This document shows, piece after piece, positions 1 to 7,604 of a DNA stretch of 11,609 bases. The notes beneath the pieces were generated by a model. That model was given only the letters and a program-made list of their open reading frames with translations, did no database searches and was not told where the DNA came from. Both the position numbers and the translations under genes were made by a program. Numbering within the stretch: the stretch's first letter is position 1; each line of letters starts with the position of its first letter. The DNA is from Ekhidna sp. (GTDB lineage Bacteria > Bacteroidota > Bacteroidia > Cytophagales > Cyclobacteriaceae): NCBI GenBank assembly GCA_028821635.1, contig JAPPDO010000174.1, forward strand, positions 1 through 11,609. The letters are read 5' to 3'.

Positions 1-307
1 CAGTATTCTCCTCAATGAAAACATCTTGATTCACTAAGAAAAAATATTCTGCTCCTTCTTCAAAGGCTAATTTTAATCCCAGATTATTCGCTGCACCAAA
101 ACCAAGATTTTCATCATTCTCCAGTAGCCTTACGGTATCATAAGACTTAATGATTTCTAAAGTCCTATCAGAAGATCCATTATCAATAATCAAAATCTCA
201 GGCTGTAAGAAAGATTTGAGAAAGCTAACAAGGCAGTCTTTTATCCATTCTTCGCCATTATAGGTTACGATGATAGCATAGCATCTCTTTGTATCTCCTG
301 TGCTCAT
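1..307 (-). CDS. Family 2 glycosyltransferase, N-terminal part (cut by window edge)
   Basis: This gene probably transfers a sugar from a nucleotide-activated donor onto a growing surface glycan at the cytoplasmic face of the inner membrane. About 102 residues are visible, starting MSTGDTKRCYAIIVTYNGEEW. They show the GT-A N-terminal half: a first strand with VTYNGEEW, then ILIIDNGSSD, which binds the nucleotide part of the donor, then the NLGFGAANNLG helix typical of rhamnosyl- and galactosyltransferase-like GT2 enzymes, and FFLVNQDVF, where NQD occupies the usual DxD metal-binding position. The catalytic base and acceptor domain lie outside the window. The ATG overlaps the stop of the upstream ABC exporter gene by four bases (ATGA on the minus strand), so translation is probably coupled. 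The fold is clear, but donor and acceptor sugars cannot be read from the sequence. Confidence 0.9.
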   Translation of the reverse strand, partial: MSTGDTKRCYAIIVTYNGEEWIKDCLVSFLKSFLQPEILIIDNGSSDRTLEIIKSYDTVRLLENDENLGFGAANNLGLKLAFEEGAEYFFLVNQDVFIEENT

Positions 308-1926
308 GGATTTTCAACAAGTTGGCCTTGGGTAGCAGTAACTCTCCTATCAGCCACATCAAAGTACTGCTCATCATGAGAGATAATTATGACGGTTTTC
401 CCATCTTTTTTAAGGAATGGAATGATTTCTTTATAAAATTTTCCTTTAAAGTACGGGTCTTGGTTGGCTGCCCATTCGTCAAAAATATAGATGCTTTTAT
501 CTTCCAAAAGTGCCCTGAATAAATTCAATCGACTCATCTGACCAAACGATAAGTTAGTATTTACCAATTTAATCCCTTCATCTATTACCAATTTTTCTTT
601 AATCTCTAGGAGTTCCAAATATCTCTTCACAAGTGCATCTACTCTATGATGCTTTATGTATCCAAGGTCATGAAAAACAAATGAATCAGCGAAAACAGCT
701 GAAAAGAGATTTCTATAGGCATCTAAATTAACTACCGAGACCTCTTCACCTCTATATTTGATGTGTCCGTTTGATGGTATATAGAGTCCGGTGAGTAGTT
801 TAATTAGCGTTGTCTTTCCACTGCCATTTCCCCCGCTGATCAGCAATACCTCATTTTCCTTAACTTCTAAACTATATGGCCCCACTTCAAAAGGCTTGAT
901 TCTGTTCTCAATATAGGTATATGAAATTTCTTTAAGCGTAATTAACGAATTCTCTGATTCATCTTTTTCCTGCAGTTTCCCATCTCTCTTAGCCTTTTCC
1001 TTTGTTATCCTGATCAACTCTCCTAACGAATCTATTTGATCTAGTGCGATCTCAGCCTTTTTTAGATTGCTAAAAAACAGTCCTATTCTGATTAAGTAAG
1101 GCAGTGTGAAAGTAATAAGAATAAAAAATTGTACGAAAGAACTATCTCCTGCATCAAAATATATTCTGGAAACGACTATTATTAATCCTAAAGAAATCAA
1201 CACAAAGGATTCCGAAATCTTCCCAACGATAATTAAAATTTTATTTCGATTTACGTTGTGATGTGCATATTTATAGCTTGAGGGTCCTATTTGAGTTTTA
1301 GCGTATACTTCTTTATGCTGAGTATTCAGGGTTAATTCTTTCAGTCCATCTACAAGACCATCCAACATTCTGTGAAGTTTATTTCTTGCATCAATCGCCT
1401 TTTTTTCTTCTTTATACAGGTATGGTTGAGGTAAGAACATGATCAGCATTGTGATTAGAAATATTACGATGAAGATAAGTGCAAATTGCCAGGAAATGAG
1501 GAACATATAAATCCATATAGCTATCACGGTTATGGATGAGACAATAAAGTCAGGAAGGTTTCTGGAAAAGTTGCCCAACGTTATGATGTCATTCAAAAGA
1601 CTTGGTACGATACGTTCTCTGTTTCTTTCGATCTTCTCAAAACTTGATTTGAGAATGCCTTCAGATAAAGCCTCCCTTATACCTGAGATTTTAAATTCAA
1701 AATGCTGGGTTATTATATGGCCTGCAATAATGGAAAGAAGAGCAGAGCCTATAACCATCCCACACATTGACCATAATTCTGAGAGATCATCTTTTTCCGT
1801 ACTTGCAATGATTTGGTTTATAGAACGGATTGCCCCGATTGAAAGCAAGGCCGCTAAAACACTCGCTAATGCAGAGATGAAGACTTGCTTAAGAGATGAT
1901 TTGAGTAGAAAGTATATTACTCTCAT
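304..1926 (-). CDS. SyrD/PvdE-type (cyclic peptide export family) ABC transporter, fused permease-ATPase
   Basis: This is an inner-membrane exporter half-transporter of 540 residues with the membrane domain first and the ATPase second. It presumably works as a homodimer. Residues 1-290 hold about six hydrophobic segments. The ATPase domain shows Walker A GGNGSGKTT (about 365-373), the family-typical Q-loop region NLFSAVFADSFVFHD, signature LSFGQ (about 459-463), Walker B SIYIFDEW with the catalytic Glu near 484, and the H-loop His near 517. LSFGQ in place of LSGGQ, the FSAVF motif and the short length fit the SyrD/PvdE family, which exports lipopeptides, siderophore precursors or microcins. 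I chose the ATG at 1926 because MRVIYFLLKSSLKQ matches how family members begin. The frame stays open upstream to GTG 1992, which overlaps the preceding stop as GTGA, and to TTG 1995, giving up to 563 residues. Setting inside a glycosyltransferase operon makes the substrate uncertain: peptide, lipid or glycan. Confidence 0.9.
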   Translation of the reverse strand: MRVIYFLLKSSLKQVFISALASVLAALLSIGAIRSINQIIASTEKDDLSELWSMCGMVIGSALLSIIAGHIITQHFEFKISGIREALSEGILKSSFEKIERNRERIVPSLLNDIITLGNFSRNLPDFIVSSITVIAIWIYMFLISWQFALIFIVIFLITMLIMFLPQPYLYKEEKKAIDARNKLHRMLDGLVDGLKELTLNTQHKEVYAKTQIGPSSYKYAHHNVNRNKILIIVGKISESFVLISLGLIIVVSRIYFDAGDSSFVQFFILITFTLPYLIRIGLFFSNLKKAEIALDQIDSLGELIRITKEKAKRDGKLQEKDESENSLITLKEISYTYIENRIKPFEVGPYSLEVKENEVLLISGGNGSGKTTLIKLLTGLYIPSNGHIKYRGEEVSVVNLDAYRNLFSAVFADSFVFHDLGYIKHHRVDALVKRYLELLEIKEKLVIDEGIKLVNTNLSFGQMSRLNLFRALLEDKSIYIFDEWAANQDPYFKGKFYKEIIPFLKKDGKTVIIISHDEQYFDVADRRVTATQGQLVENP

Positions 1927-1988
1927 AATTGAATAATAGTAGCAGGTAAAACTAAGTAATGTTAAAGAGGTCGCTACTCCTCCAAAAA

Positions 1989-2957
1989 TCACCAATTTCT
2001 ATGTAAGAAATCTTTGTAAACACCTGCTATTTTATCAGCTAATGTCAAAGAGGGCATTAGCAAGTCATCAAGATGTTTTTTAATTTGTAAGCTTCCGTCC
2101 TTTCGCACCATCTTTCTTAAAAAATCATTAAGTAAATTCCTGATTGGATAACCTAATTTTTCAGATTCTAATCGATAGTTTTGATATAAGTCATCGGATA
2201 GAATAAATCTCACAATATTTAACCTGTCAAGGGAACTTCTATTAAACCCTTTGTACTGTTTGGTTTTGGCTGTTGCAGATTTATTGTGAACCCGAAAGAC
2301 GTTTAGTTCTTCGTTAATAAAACCGAAAGGCATGTTTGAAGTAATTCTTAGCCAGAATTCAAAATCTATTAATTGGTAAAACTTCGGATTGAAATAGCCA
2401 TATTTTTTAATCAATTTTCTGTGGAATAAGCCAACAATTGGCTCTCCTAGAAAATTTCTTTGTAATAATGTCTTGTTGGCAATATCAACAACTTCATCTG
2501 GATTTACAATCCGTGTGTCTCTTATGTATGAATCAAGTTTTCTAAGTTTTTTATAAAAATTGATAGTCTTTTTATCAGTGGTGTTAAACACATAATCTCT
2601 ATTTGATAATGTCAGAAGAGTCTGATTTTGAAGGCTAAAATCTAGCATTTTTTGAATCGTGTTCCTTATCATCAAATCATCTTGAAACTGAAATTTTATC
2701 CAATCCCCTCTTGCTTTCTTTAAACACTCATTCCAATTGGCAGCTAAACCAAGGCTATTGCTATTCTTATTAAAAATTATTCGATCGTCGGATTTTGAAA
2801 TCTCCTCAATAATTTCACTACTTGAATCAGTGGAGTTATCATCAATTACAAGAACTTCTATATTAGAATATGACTGGGTCAGTATATTTTTGAGACACCT
2901 CTCAATAAATGGAGATCCATTGAAAACCGGAACACAAACTGAAACCATGTCTCCCAT
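1989..2957 (-). CDS. Family 2 glycosyltransferase
   Basis: This 322-residue GT-A enzyme probably adds one sugar to a surface glycan or a glycosylated acceptor. The N-terminal domain has VSVCVPVFNG (5-14), LVIDDNSTD (36-44) that contacts the nucleotide, the LGLAANWNECLKKARG helix (69-84), and FQFQDD (89-94) as the metal-binding DxD-like site. The C-terminal half, including FEFWLRI and the FRVHNKSAT segment near residues 222-230, is the region that normally shapes the acceptor site in this family. The start is ATG at 2957; an alternative ATG lies three codons in. It begins 4 bases after the methyltransferase stop, so the two are almost certainly one transcript. No transmembrane span is obvious, which suggests a peripheral membrane or soluble enzyme. 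The sugar donor and linkage cannot be predicted. Confidence 0.92.
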   Translation of the reverse strand: MGDMVSVCVPVFNGSPFIERCLKNILTQSYSNIEVLVIDDNSTDSSSEIIEEISKSDDRIIFNKNSNSLGLAANWNECLKKARGDWIKFQFQDDLMIRNTIQKMLDFSLQNQTLLTLSNRDYVFNTTDKKTINFYKKLRKLDSYIRDTRIVNPDEVVDIANKTLLQRNFLGEPIVGLFHRKLIKKYGYFNPKFYQLIDFEFWLRITSNMPFGFINEELNVFRVHNKSATAKTKQYKGFNRSSLDRLNIVRFILSDDLYQNYRLESEKLGYPIRNLLNDFLRKMVRKDGSLQIKKHLDDLLMPSLTLADKIAGVYKDFLHRNW

Positions 2958-2961
2958 ATGC

Positions 2962-3747
2962 TTAATTCCGGTTATCTTTATGTTGCTTTTTCAGTTTTTT
3001 CTCTAGGTCTTTGAATTGAATAAGATTCAAATATCGAATCCTATTCTCTTGAAAAATATGATATTCATAAAACAGATTCGTTGGTGCTATTGCATGACCA
3101 ATGTCCGTTTTTCTTGAGATAATCCCCACTCCATAATCAGTATCAATACAACATGAAAATACTTTTGAATTAAATCTCCATTTCATGAATCCTTTCCAAG
3201 TAGTGCCGTTCCAGGATGCTCCTACTGGTGTACCGATATAATGGTAATTTTCTCTTGCATGCCACTCTGTTGGCGGATTGCAATCATGCAAAACAATAAA
3301 ACCATCATCAATGATATACTTCAAGGAATTTTCGATATCCCTATCTACCTGTTCTGCTAAATGAAGGCCGTCTATGAAGATAACGTCAAATTTTATATCC
3401 TTATTCAGCAATTTTCCAGCCCGAAGCCCATTGAAGAACTCATCACTCGTAATCTTAAAATCAGCAGGGTTAGCTTCAAACTCAAGGCCGGGATCAACAC
3501 TGTACTTTATCTTCGCATTTACATGATTGAAGTTATCATTAGGGTCCCTTAAGCCAATTTCCAAATAAGTTATTTCTCTGTCTAGATATGATATAAGAAA
3601 ATTGATCACACCCTTTCGCAAGGGCTTTTTTGCTTTTTCCATACGGTCAATCTTTTTATCTCTGGAGTGTATTTTAGAGCTTATGACCTGCCTCGAAGAG
3701 GTCCTTTCCAAACGAAATGTTGGGAGGTATTTTTTAATAGAGTGCAT
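2962..3747 (-). CDS. Class I SAM-dependent methyltransferase-like protein
   Basis: This 261-residue protein resembles the Methyltransf_24-type Rossmann methyltransferases common in polysaccharide loci, where they decorate sugars. Visible motifs are YLEIG (61-65) at the SAM-binding position, KYSVDPG (81-87) with the acidic residue expected to hold the ribose, and FDVIFIDGLHLAEQVDRD (120-137) followed by GFIVLHDCNP (149-158), the strand 4-5 region of this family. The first 40 residues are basic and look like an extension rather than a signal peptide. YLEIG is followed by LRDPND, without the second Gly of a strict E/DxGxG loop, a form I associate with Bacteroidota members. It is the first gene of the minus-strand glycan operon. 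Methylation of a sugar hydroxyl is a reasonable inference, but the acceptor is unknown and the activity is not proven by the sequence. Confidence 0.85.
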   Translation of the reverse strand: MHSIKKYLPTFRLERTSSRQVISSKIHSRDKKIDRMEKAKKPLRKGVINFLISYLDREITYLEIGLRDPNDNFNHVNAKIKYSVDPGLEFEANPADFKITSDEFFNGLRAGKLLNKDIKFDVIFIDGLHLAEQVDRDIENSLKYIIDDGFIVLHDCNPPTEWHARENYHYIGTPVGASWNGTTWKGFMKWRFNSKVFSCCIDTDYGVGIISRKTDIGHAIAPTNLFYEYHIFQENRIRYLNLIQFKDLEKKLKKQHKDNRN

Positions 3748-3766
3748 TTTTAAAACTTTTGTAAAA

Positions 3767-3774
3767 CAAAACTA
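3767..3774 (-). promoter_or_regulatory. Candidate Bacteroidota -7 box for the glycan operon
   Basis: Read on the minus strand this site is TAGTTTTG, a match to the TAnnTTTG -7 consensus of Bacteroidota primary sigma factors. It lies 19 bases upstream of the methyltransferase ATG, so the untranslated leader would be short. I did not find a convincing -33 TTG partner. The whole divergent gap is only 42 bases, so this promoter would overlap control elements of the plus-strand operon. Confidence 0.4.
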
Positions 3775-3789
3775 AAACCCTAATTGAAT

Positions 3790-5319
3790 ATGAAGTCGAA
3801 TGCCTGGCATTATTATGAATTTTTTACAAATAATTTTAGTACGATTATAAGAGTATTTTTCAACTCCTTGATAATCATTTTTTCACATTCATTAAACTCA
3901 CAGGTGCTTTCCTCCGGATTGCAATTTCATGATAAATTAAATGACACCACAACTATTGCATTTTATAAATTGACTAGATCTGCAAATGAGGTTTTTGAGT
4001 GGACCGATTTGAACTCTGCAATTTCGTTCAACTCTGCCTACCCCAGAGGATACAATGATGGTCCGGTGTGGAAAGGAGAAGGAACAACAGTCGAAATACA
4101 CGGAGGAGTCGCAGGAAAAGTGGGTAAGTTTTCCTATCAGCTTCTTCCCGTTTTATATTTCTCGCAAAACAACTCTTTCGATTTAGCTCCTGAAAGTCAG
4201 TCAAGTTCAAGTCCATTCAATTATCAATTTACCAGTGGAATAGACTGGATTCAACGATATGGGAATAGTTCCGGACTATATCTTCATCCCGGCCAATCTG
4301 AAATAAAATTTCAAAACAGAAAGTTGATAGCCGCTGTTTCTACGCAAAACTATTCGTTTGGCCCATCCACTTTTAACCCCATTCTCCTAAGCCAGCAAGG
4401 CCCCGGATTTCCTCATTTACGGATTGGAAGTGATCCTTTTCCGATAGGCAAAAAAATTGGAAAACTGGAAATTAACTTTTTAGCCGGTCTTTTGCGTGAA
4501 TCGGATTACTTTGATAACATCACGGCAAATGACAACAGATATTTCAACGCATTTTTTATGGGTTATTCTCCCGCCTTTCTTAAAAATCTAAAAGTTGGCC
4601 TCGGGAGAGTGCTTTACAAACAAACAAGATACTTTGAGCCTGAAGACCTGCTTTCCACCATTGCTGTTTTAGAAAGTAATGAAAGAGAGGGGCTTACTAC
4701 CGGAAACGACACCTTTGATCAGATGGCATCGATGTTTATTGACTGGTCATTCCCGGCAGTAGGATTTCGGGCTTATGCTGAGTTTGCAAAAAATGATTTT
4801 ACCGGAACCACCAGAGGAACCCTTGTGGAACCGGAGCACGCCAGAGGCTATACCATTGGATTTCAGAAAGAACTAATTACTCAATCAGGGGGAAAGATAA
4901 ATATCATCTACGAACATACAAATCTCTCCAGAAATCAAGCCTGGCTTTGGAGGGCAACCCCAAGCTTCTATTCTCATGGAGTGAATCGTCAGGGGTATAC
5001 CCAAAATGGGCAACTAATAGGGGCAGGAATCGGTCCGGGTGGAAACAGTGATCAGCTAATGGTCAAATTAAACAATGAAAAAGAACAGTCTATTGGTTTT
5101 CTTTTTCAAAGAATCGAAAACAATCGAGATTATTTCGTTACTTCCGTCCAAGACTTTGGAAAACATGATATTGAGTATTCGTTTGGTTTTAGCCTGATTA
5201 AAAAACTACAATCTTTTACACTTTTCTCGGAAATAACCCTTAGCCATAACTTCAATCGTTATTATTTGGAAGATGCGACCAACTTAGCACTTCTTCTCGG
5301 CACTTCTATTGATTTATAA
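3790..5319 (+). CDS. Capsule assembly Wzi-family outer-membrane beta-barrel protein
   Basis: This 509-residue protein is expected to sit in the outer membrane and take part in assembly or surface attachment of polysaccharide, as the Wzi lectin does for E. coli group 1 capsule. The N-terminus has an unusually long polar stretch before a hydrophobic core and a likely signal-peptidase site near SHSLNSQ (about residue 39). Alternating aromatic and polar strands typical of a barrel run through the rest. The strongest family mark is the C-terminal block of about residues 365-420: YEHTNLSRNQAWLWR, then FYSHGVNRQGYTQNGQLIG and AGIGPGGNSDQ, which is the conserved GYt-nG--iG loop of the Wzi Pfam family. 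ATG 3790 is preferred over an in-frame TTG at 3784. It faces a glycosyltransferase operon across 42 bases, which supports a glycan role, and the next gene begins 2 bases after its stop. Confidence 0.87.
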   Translation: MKSNAWHYYEFFTNNFSTIIRVFFNSLIIIFSHSLNSQVLSSGLQFHDKLNDTTTIAFYKLTRSANEVFEWTDLNSAISFNSAYPRGYNDGPVWKGEGTTVEIHGGVAGKVGKFSYQLLPVLYFSQNNSFDLAPESQSSSSPFNYQFTSGIDWIQRYGNSSGLYLHPGQSEIKFQNRKLIAAVSTQNYSFGPSTFNPILLSQQGPGFPHLRIGSDPFPIGKKIGKLEINFLAGLLRESDYFDNITANDNRYFNAFFMGYSPAFLKNLKVGLGRVLYKQTRYFEPEDLLSTIAVLESNEREGLTTGNDTFDQMASMFIDWSFPAVGFRAYAEFAKNDFTGTTRGTLVEPEHARGYTIGFQKELITQSGGKINIIYEHTNLSRNQAWLWRATPSFYSHGVNRQGYTQNGQLIGAGIGPGGNSDQLMVKLNNEKEQSIGFLFQRIENNRDYFVTSVQDFGKHDIEYSFGFSLIKKLQSFTLFSEITLSHNFNRYYLEDATNLALLLGTSIDL

Positions 5320-5321
5320 TT

Positions 5322-5843
5322 ATGCTGGGAATTGATATTGTAAACCTTAATGATCCGTTCACAAAAAAGAAAGATAAAAGAGCTTTTAGATTAATACAAC
5401 ATAGCAATGATGTTTCTATTGAGCATTCGGAACTTTACTGGCTTTTGTGGGCCGCTAAAGAGGCCGTATTCAAATGTAGAAGAGAAGCTATCAATTTTTC
5501 ACCCACTAGCATTCCCATAGAATTAAGTGATAGTAAAGGTGTTATCACTTTTCAATCGGAGAAGTTGGAAGGAGGGTTTCAAATAGCGAATGATTTCATT
5601 ATGGCGGTATGTTCAGAGAACTTAAAGAATGTGAGGGTTGAGATTTTCATAAATGAAGATCAAGTGACGAGTAACAGCTTGAGAAGTGAAATTATGTTGT
5701 ATTTTGATAAAAAGGGCAAGACGTTTACAGTGGGATCGGATGAACTAAATTTGCCCATTCTCTTACCTTCTTGTGAGCCTGTCTCCATTTCGCACGACGG
5801 AAATATAGGTGCTTTTGCATATCCAAAATATCTCATCGAATAA
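5322..5843 (+). CDS. 4'-phosphopantetheinyl transferase superfamily protein
   Basis: This cytoplasmic enzyme moves the phosphopantetheine arm of coenzyme A onto a serine of a carrier protein, making it active. The 173 residues carry the family marks in the order expected for the Bacteroidota type: MLGIDIVNLND at the start with the metal-binding Asp5; WLLWAAKEAVFK (41-51) with the conserved Lys46 and Glu47 and the second Lys51; and near the C-terminus PVSISHDGNIGAFAY (153-167), corresponding to the SxSH strand of Sfp/AcpS enzymes. The segment between is longer than in the roughly 126-residue E. coli AcpS, which is usual for this subgroup. It starts 2 bases after the wzi-like stop. No carrier protein, polyketide or peptide synthetase gene is in view, so the partner is probably the fatty acid carrier protein encoded elsewhere. 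Whether it is the only such enzyme in the cell is unknown. Confidence 0.87.
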   Translation: MLGIDIVNLNDPFTKKKDKRAFRLIQHSNDVSIEHSELYWLLWAAKEAVFKCRREAINFSPTSIPIELSDSKGVITFQSEKLEGGFQIANDFIMAVCSENLKNVRVEIFINEDQVTSNSLRSEIMLYFDKKGKTFTVGSDELNLPILLPSCEPVSISHDGNIGAFAYPKYLIE

Positions 5844-5855
5844 CCAATTACACAA

Positions 5856-6890
5856 GTGAGGAAGAGGAATATTATTGCTGTTTTTTTGATCGTTTTCACG
5901 GTGATGCTCTCTTCCTTTACCTTTTACGCTTACCAAATTGCCTACACTCCAAACATATTGGTTGAAGCAGCCCCCATGAAACTGGAAGTTTCGCATAGCA
6001 CTTCATTTAAAGAATTACAAAATGAGCTATCGGAAAGAAGAATTATCAATGATCCCGTTTCCTTTGGCTTCTTAGCGAAACTGAAAAATCTGGATACCAA
6101 CATGAAACCCGGCAATTATACCCTAGCGAGTGACATGACCAACATCCAGCTAATAAATCTCCTGAAAAGCGGACATCAAACCCCGGTAAACCTCACATTT
6201 TCCAACGCTCGCTCTCTATCGCAGCTTTCAAAAAATTTGGTACAGAATTTAGAAATTGATTCTGCCCAAATGGCACAATTACTCTTCGGCGATTCGACTG
6301 CCCGACATTATGGTTTTGAGCCGCATAATTTTATCGGAATGTTTATCCCAAACACTTACCAAGTTTACTGGACTGCCACTCCAAAGGATATTCTGGATCG
6401 TCTAAAAAGAGAGTATGACAACTTTTGGTCTCAGGAACGAATCCAAAAAGCAAAAAACCTTAATATGTCTAAAAAGGAAGTATCTACGCTGGCATCCATC
6501 GTTCAGGGTGAAACAAATAAAATGGACGAGGCTCCGAAAATTGCCGGAGTTTACATCAATCGTCTCCAGAGGGGTATCCCACTTCAGGCAGACCCTACAT
6601 TGGTGTATGCGATTGGCGACTTTTCAATAAGGCGAATTTTGAATAAAGATAAAGCCTTTGATTCTCCTTACAACACGTATAAATACAGCGGGCTTCCGCC
6701 GGGGCCTATCAACATGCCCTCCATTGCGGCACTTGATGCTGTGTTAAACTATGAAGAGCATGGTTATCTTTATTTTTGTGCAAAAGAAGACTTCTCCGGC
6801 TATCACACATTTGCTAAGACGTTAAAACAACACAATAAAAATGCGATAAAATTTCAAAAAGCCTTGAATAAAGAAAGAATTTACAGATAA
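5856..6890 (+). CDS. mltG: Endolytic murein transglycosylase MltG
   Basis: MltG cuts nascent peptidoglycan strands internally from the periplasmic face of the inner membrane and so helps set glycan chain length. The 344 residues begin with a short basic tail and one membrane anchor (about residues 6-28). A LysM-like segment follows (about 45-105), then the catalytic YceG domain. The catalytic region shows LASIVQGETNK (212-222), where Glu219 fits the catalytic Glu, then AGVYINRLQRGIPLQADPT (230-248), YNTYKYSGLPPGPI (272-285) and GYHTFAKT near the end. All are hallmark MltG motifs and the length is normal. The start codon is GTG at 5856; it places the basic residues just before the membrane helix, and no ATG is nearby. 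It lies 12 bases after the phosphopantetheinyl transferase stop, and its own stop overlaps the next start by one base. Confidence 0.96.
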   Translation: MRKRNIIAVFLIVFTVMLSSFTFYAYQIAYTPNILVEAAPMKLEVSHSTSFKELQNELSERRIINDPVSFGFLAKLKNLDTNMKPGNYTLASDMTNIQLINLLKSGHQTPVNLTFSNARSLSQLSKNLVQNLEIDSAQMAQLLFGDSTARHYGFEPHNFIGMFIPNTYQVYWTATPKDILDRLKREYDNFWSQERIQKAKNLNMSKKEVSTLASIVQGETNKMDEAPKIAGVYINRLQRGIPLQADPTLVYAIGDFSIRRILNKDKAFDSPYNTYKYSGLPPGPINMPSIAALDAVLNYEEHGYLYFCAKEDFSGYHTFAKTLKQHNKNAIKFQKALNKERIYR

Positions 6891-7294
6891 TGTACACTTT
6901 TGAAACTCAATTACGGGTTTGTTACGCAGATACAGATAAGATGGGATTTGCGTATTACGGTAATTATCCAAAGTATTATGAAATAGCAAGAGTGGAGGCT
7001 TTCCGAGCCTTAGATTATCCTTATAAGGAAATGGAAGACAGCGGGGTTGGGATGCCCGTACTAGACCTGTTGATTAAATACCATAAGCCAGCCAAGTATG
7101 ATGATTTATTAACGGTGAAAGTGAGCATCCCGGAGATGCCAAGAGCAAGAATAAAATTTGAATATAGGGTAATCAATGAAACATGCGAATTAATTAACAC
7201 AGGAGAAACCGTGCTCGCTTTCATGCACCTTAATACAGGAAGACCGGTCAAGATGCCGGAGCAACTAAAAAATGCAATCGCTCCATTTTTCTAA
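6890..7294 (+). CDS. Acyl-CoA thioesterase, hotdog fold (YbgC / 4-hydroxybenzoyl-CoA thioesterase family)
   Basis: This small cytoplasmic enzyme (134 residues) hydrolyses an acyl-CoA or acyl-carrier thioester. The N-terminal signature is YADTDKMGFAYYGNYPKYYEIARVE (12-36) in this family: Asp16 is in the place of the catalytic Asp, and GNY precedes the long central helix of the hotdog. A Tyr stands where YbgC has His before the small residue and Asn, a form I associate with Bacteroidota members. The rest follows the usual hotdog strand pattern, with YDDLLTVKVSI and the INTGETVLAFMHLNTGRPVKMP segment. The start ATG shares its A with the mltG stop (TAATG), so translation is probably coupled. Partners of YbgC in Proteobacteria belong to the Tol-Pal region, but none is seen here. 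Its natural substrate cannot be named. Confidence 0.92.
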   Translation: MYTFETQLRVCYADTDKMGFAYYGNYPKYYEIARVEAFRALDYPYKEMEDSGVGMPVLDLLIKYHKPAKYDDLLTVKVSIPEMPRARIKFEYRVINETCELINTGETVLAFMHLNTGRPVKMPEQLKNAIAPFF

Positions 7295-7330
7295 AAAAGG
7301 CATCGCTGAAATGCATTAGGTTTTCAATAA

Positions 7331-7588
7331 AAAGCAATGCACACAAAAATTACAAACTGTCTTCAATGCCTTGCTAAAGACTTCATTAAGAATGACGAGG
7401 AGTAACTACGTGAGGAAAGCCATAAATTAACTTGTCTCCTTAAGAAATATCTAGCTAGCCTGTGTCATCGACACAAAATACCACTCAACCACTACGATGC
7501 ATTGAGTCATGCTTTAGTGTGTGCTGAGTTAATCAGGCTGCATTTGGAATTGAAAAAGGAGGATATTAATTTGCAGAGTATTAAATGA
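7331..7588 (+). pseudogene. Remnant of a 3'-5' exonuclease (DnaQ/PolIII epsilon-like), C-terminal end
   Basis: One reading frame here is open apart from a single TAA at 7403-7405. The downstream part reads ESHKLTCLLKKYLAS, then HKIPLNHYDALSHALVCAELI. This matches the end of DEDDh exonucleases: the HKL helix, a short 'gIpl' strand, and the Exo III motif H-x-AL-x-A--CA-I, with His and Asp-Ala-Leu in place. The segment before the stop (CLQCLAKDFIKNDEE) fits the helix that usually precedes HKL. The N-terminal catalytic DxE half is absent: another in-frame stop lies at 7328-7330, and the thioesterase gene ends just upstream. I conclude this is a decayed 3' fragment, not a working gene. It fills most of the 310-base gap between the thioesterase and astacin genes. 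The match is from motif memory, not a search. Confidence 0.6.
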
Positions 7589-7604
7589 CTTTAAATAAAT
7601 AAAA

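Noticed and set aside
1532..1936. Plus-strand open frame of 134 codons
   Set aside because: It lies wholly opposite the ABC exporter's membrane domain, has no recognisable domain, and the minus strand encodes clear family motifs across the region.
304..5843. Exporter plus phosphopantetheinyl transferase read as a non-ribosomal peptide cluster
   Set aside because: No adenylation, condensation, ketosynthase or carrier domain occurs in the window, and the transferase is in a different operon with housekeeping murein genes.
5660..5996. Minus-strand open frames opposite the transferase and mltG
   Set aside because: They overlap genes with unmistakable motifs on the plus strand and show no coding character of their own.
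7295..7341. Inverted repeat TGCATT / AATGCA after the thioesterase gene as a terminator
   Set aside because: The stem is only 6 bp with an 18-base loop and no T-run follows, so it is too weak to call.
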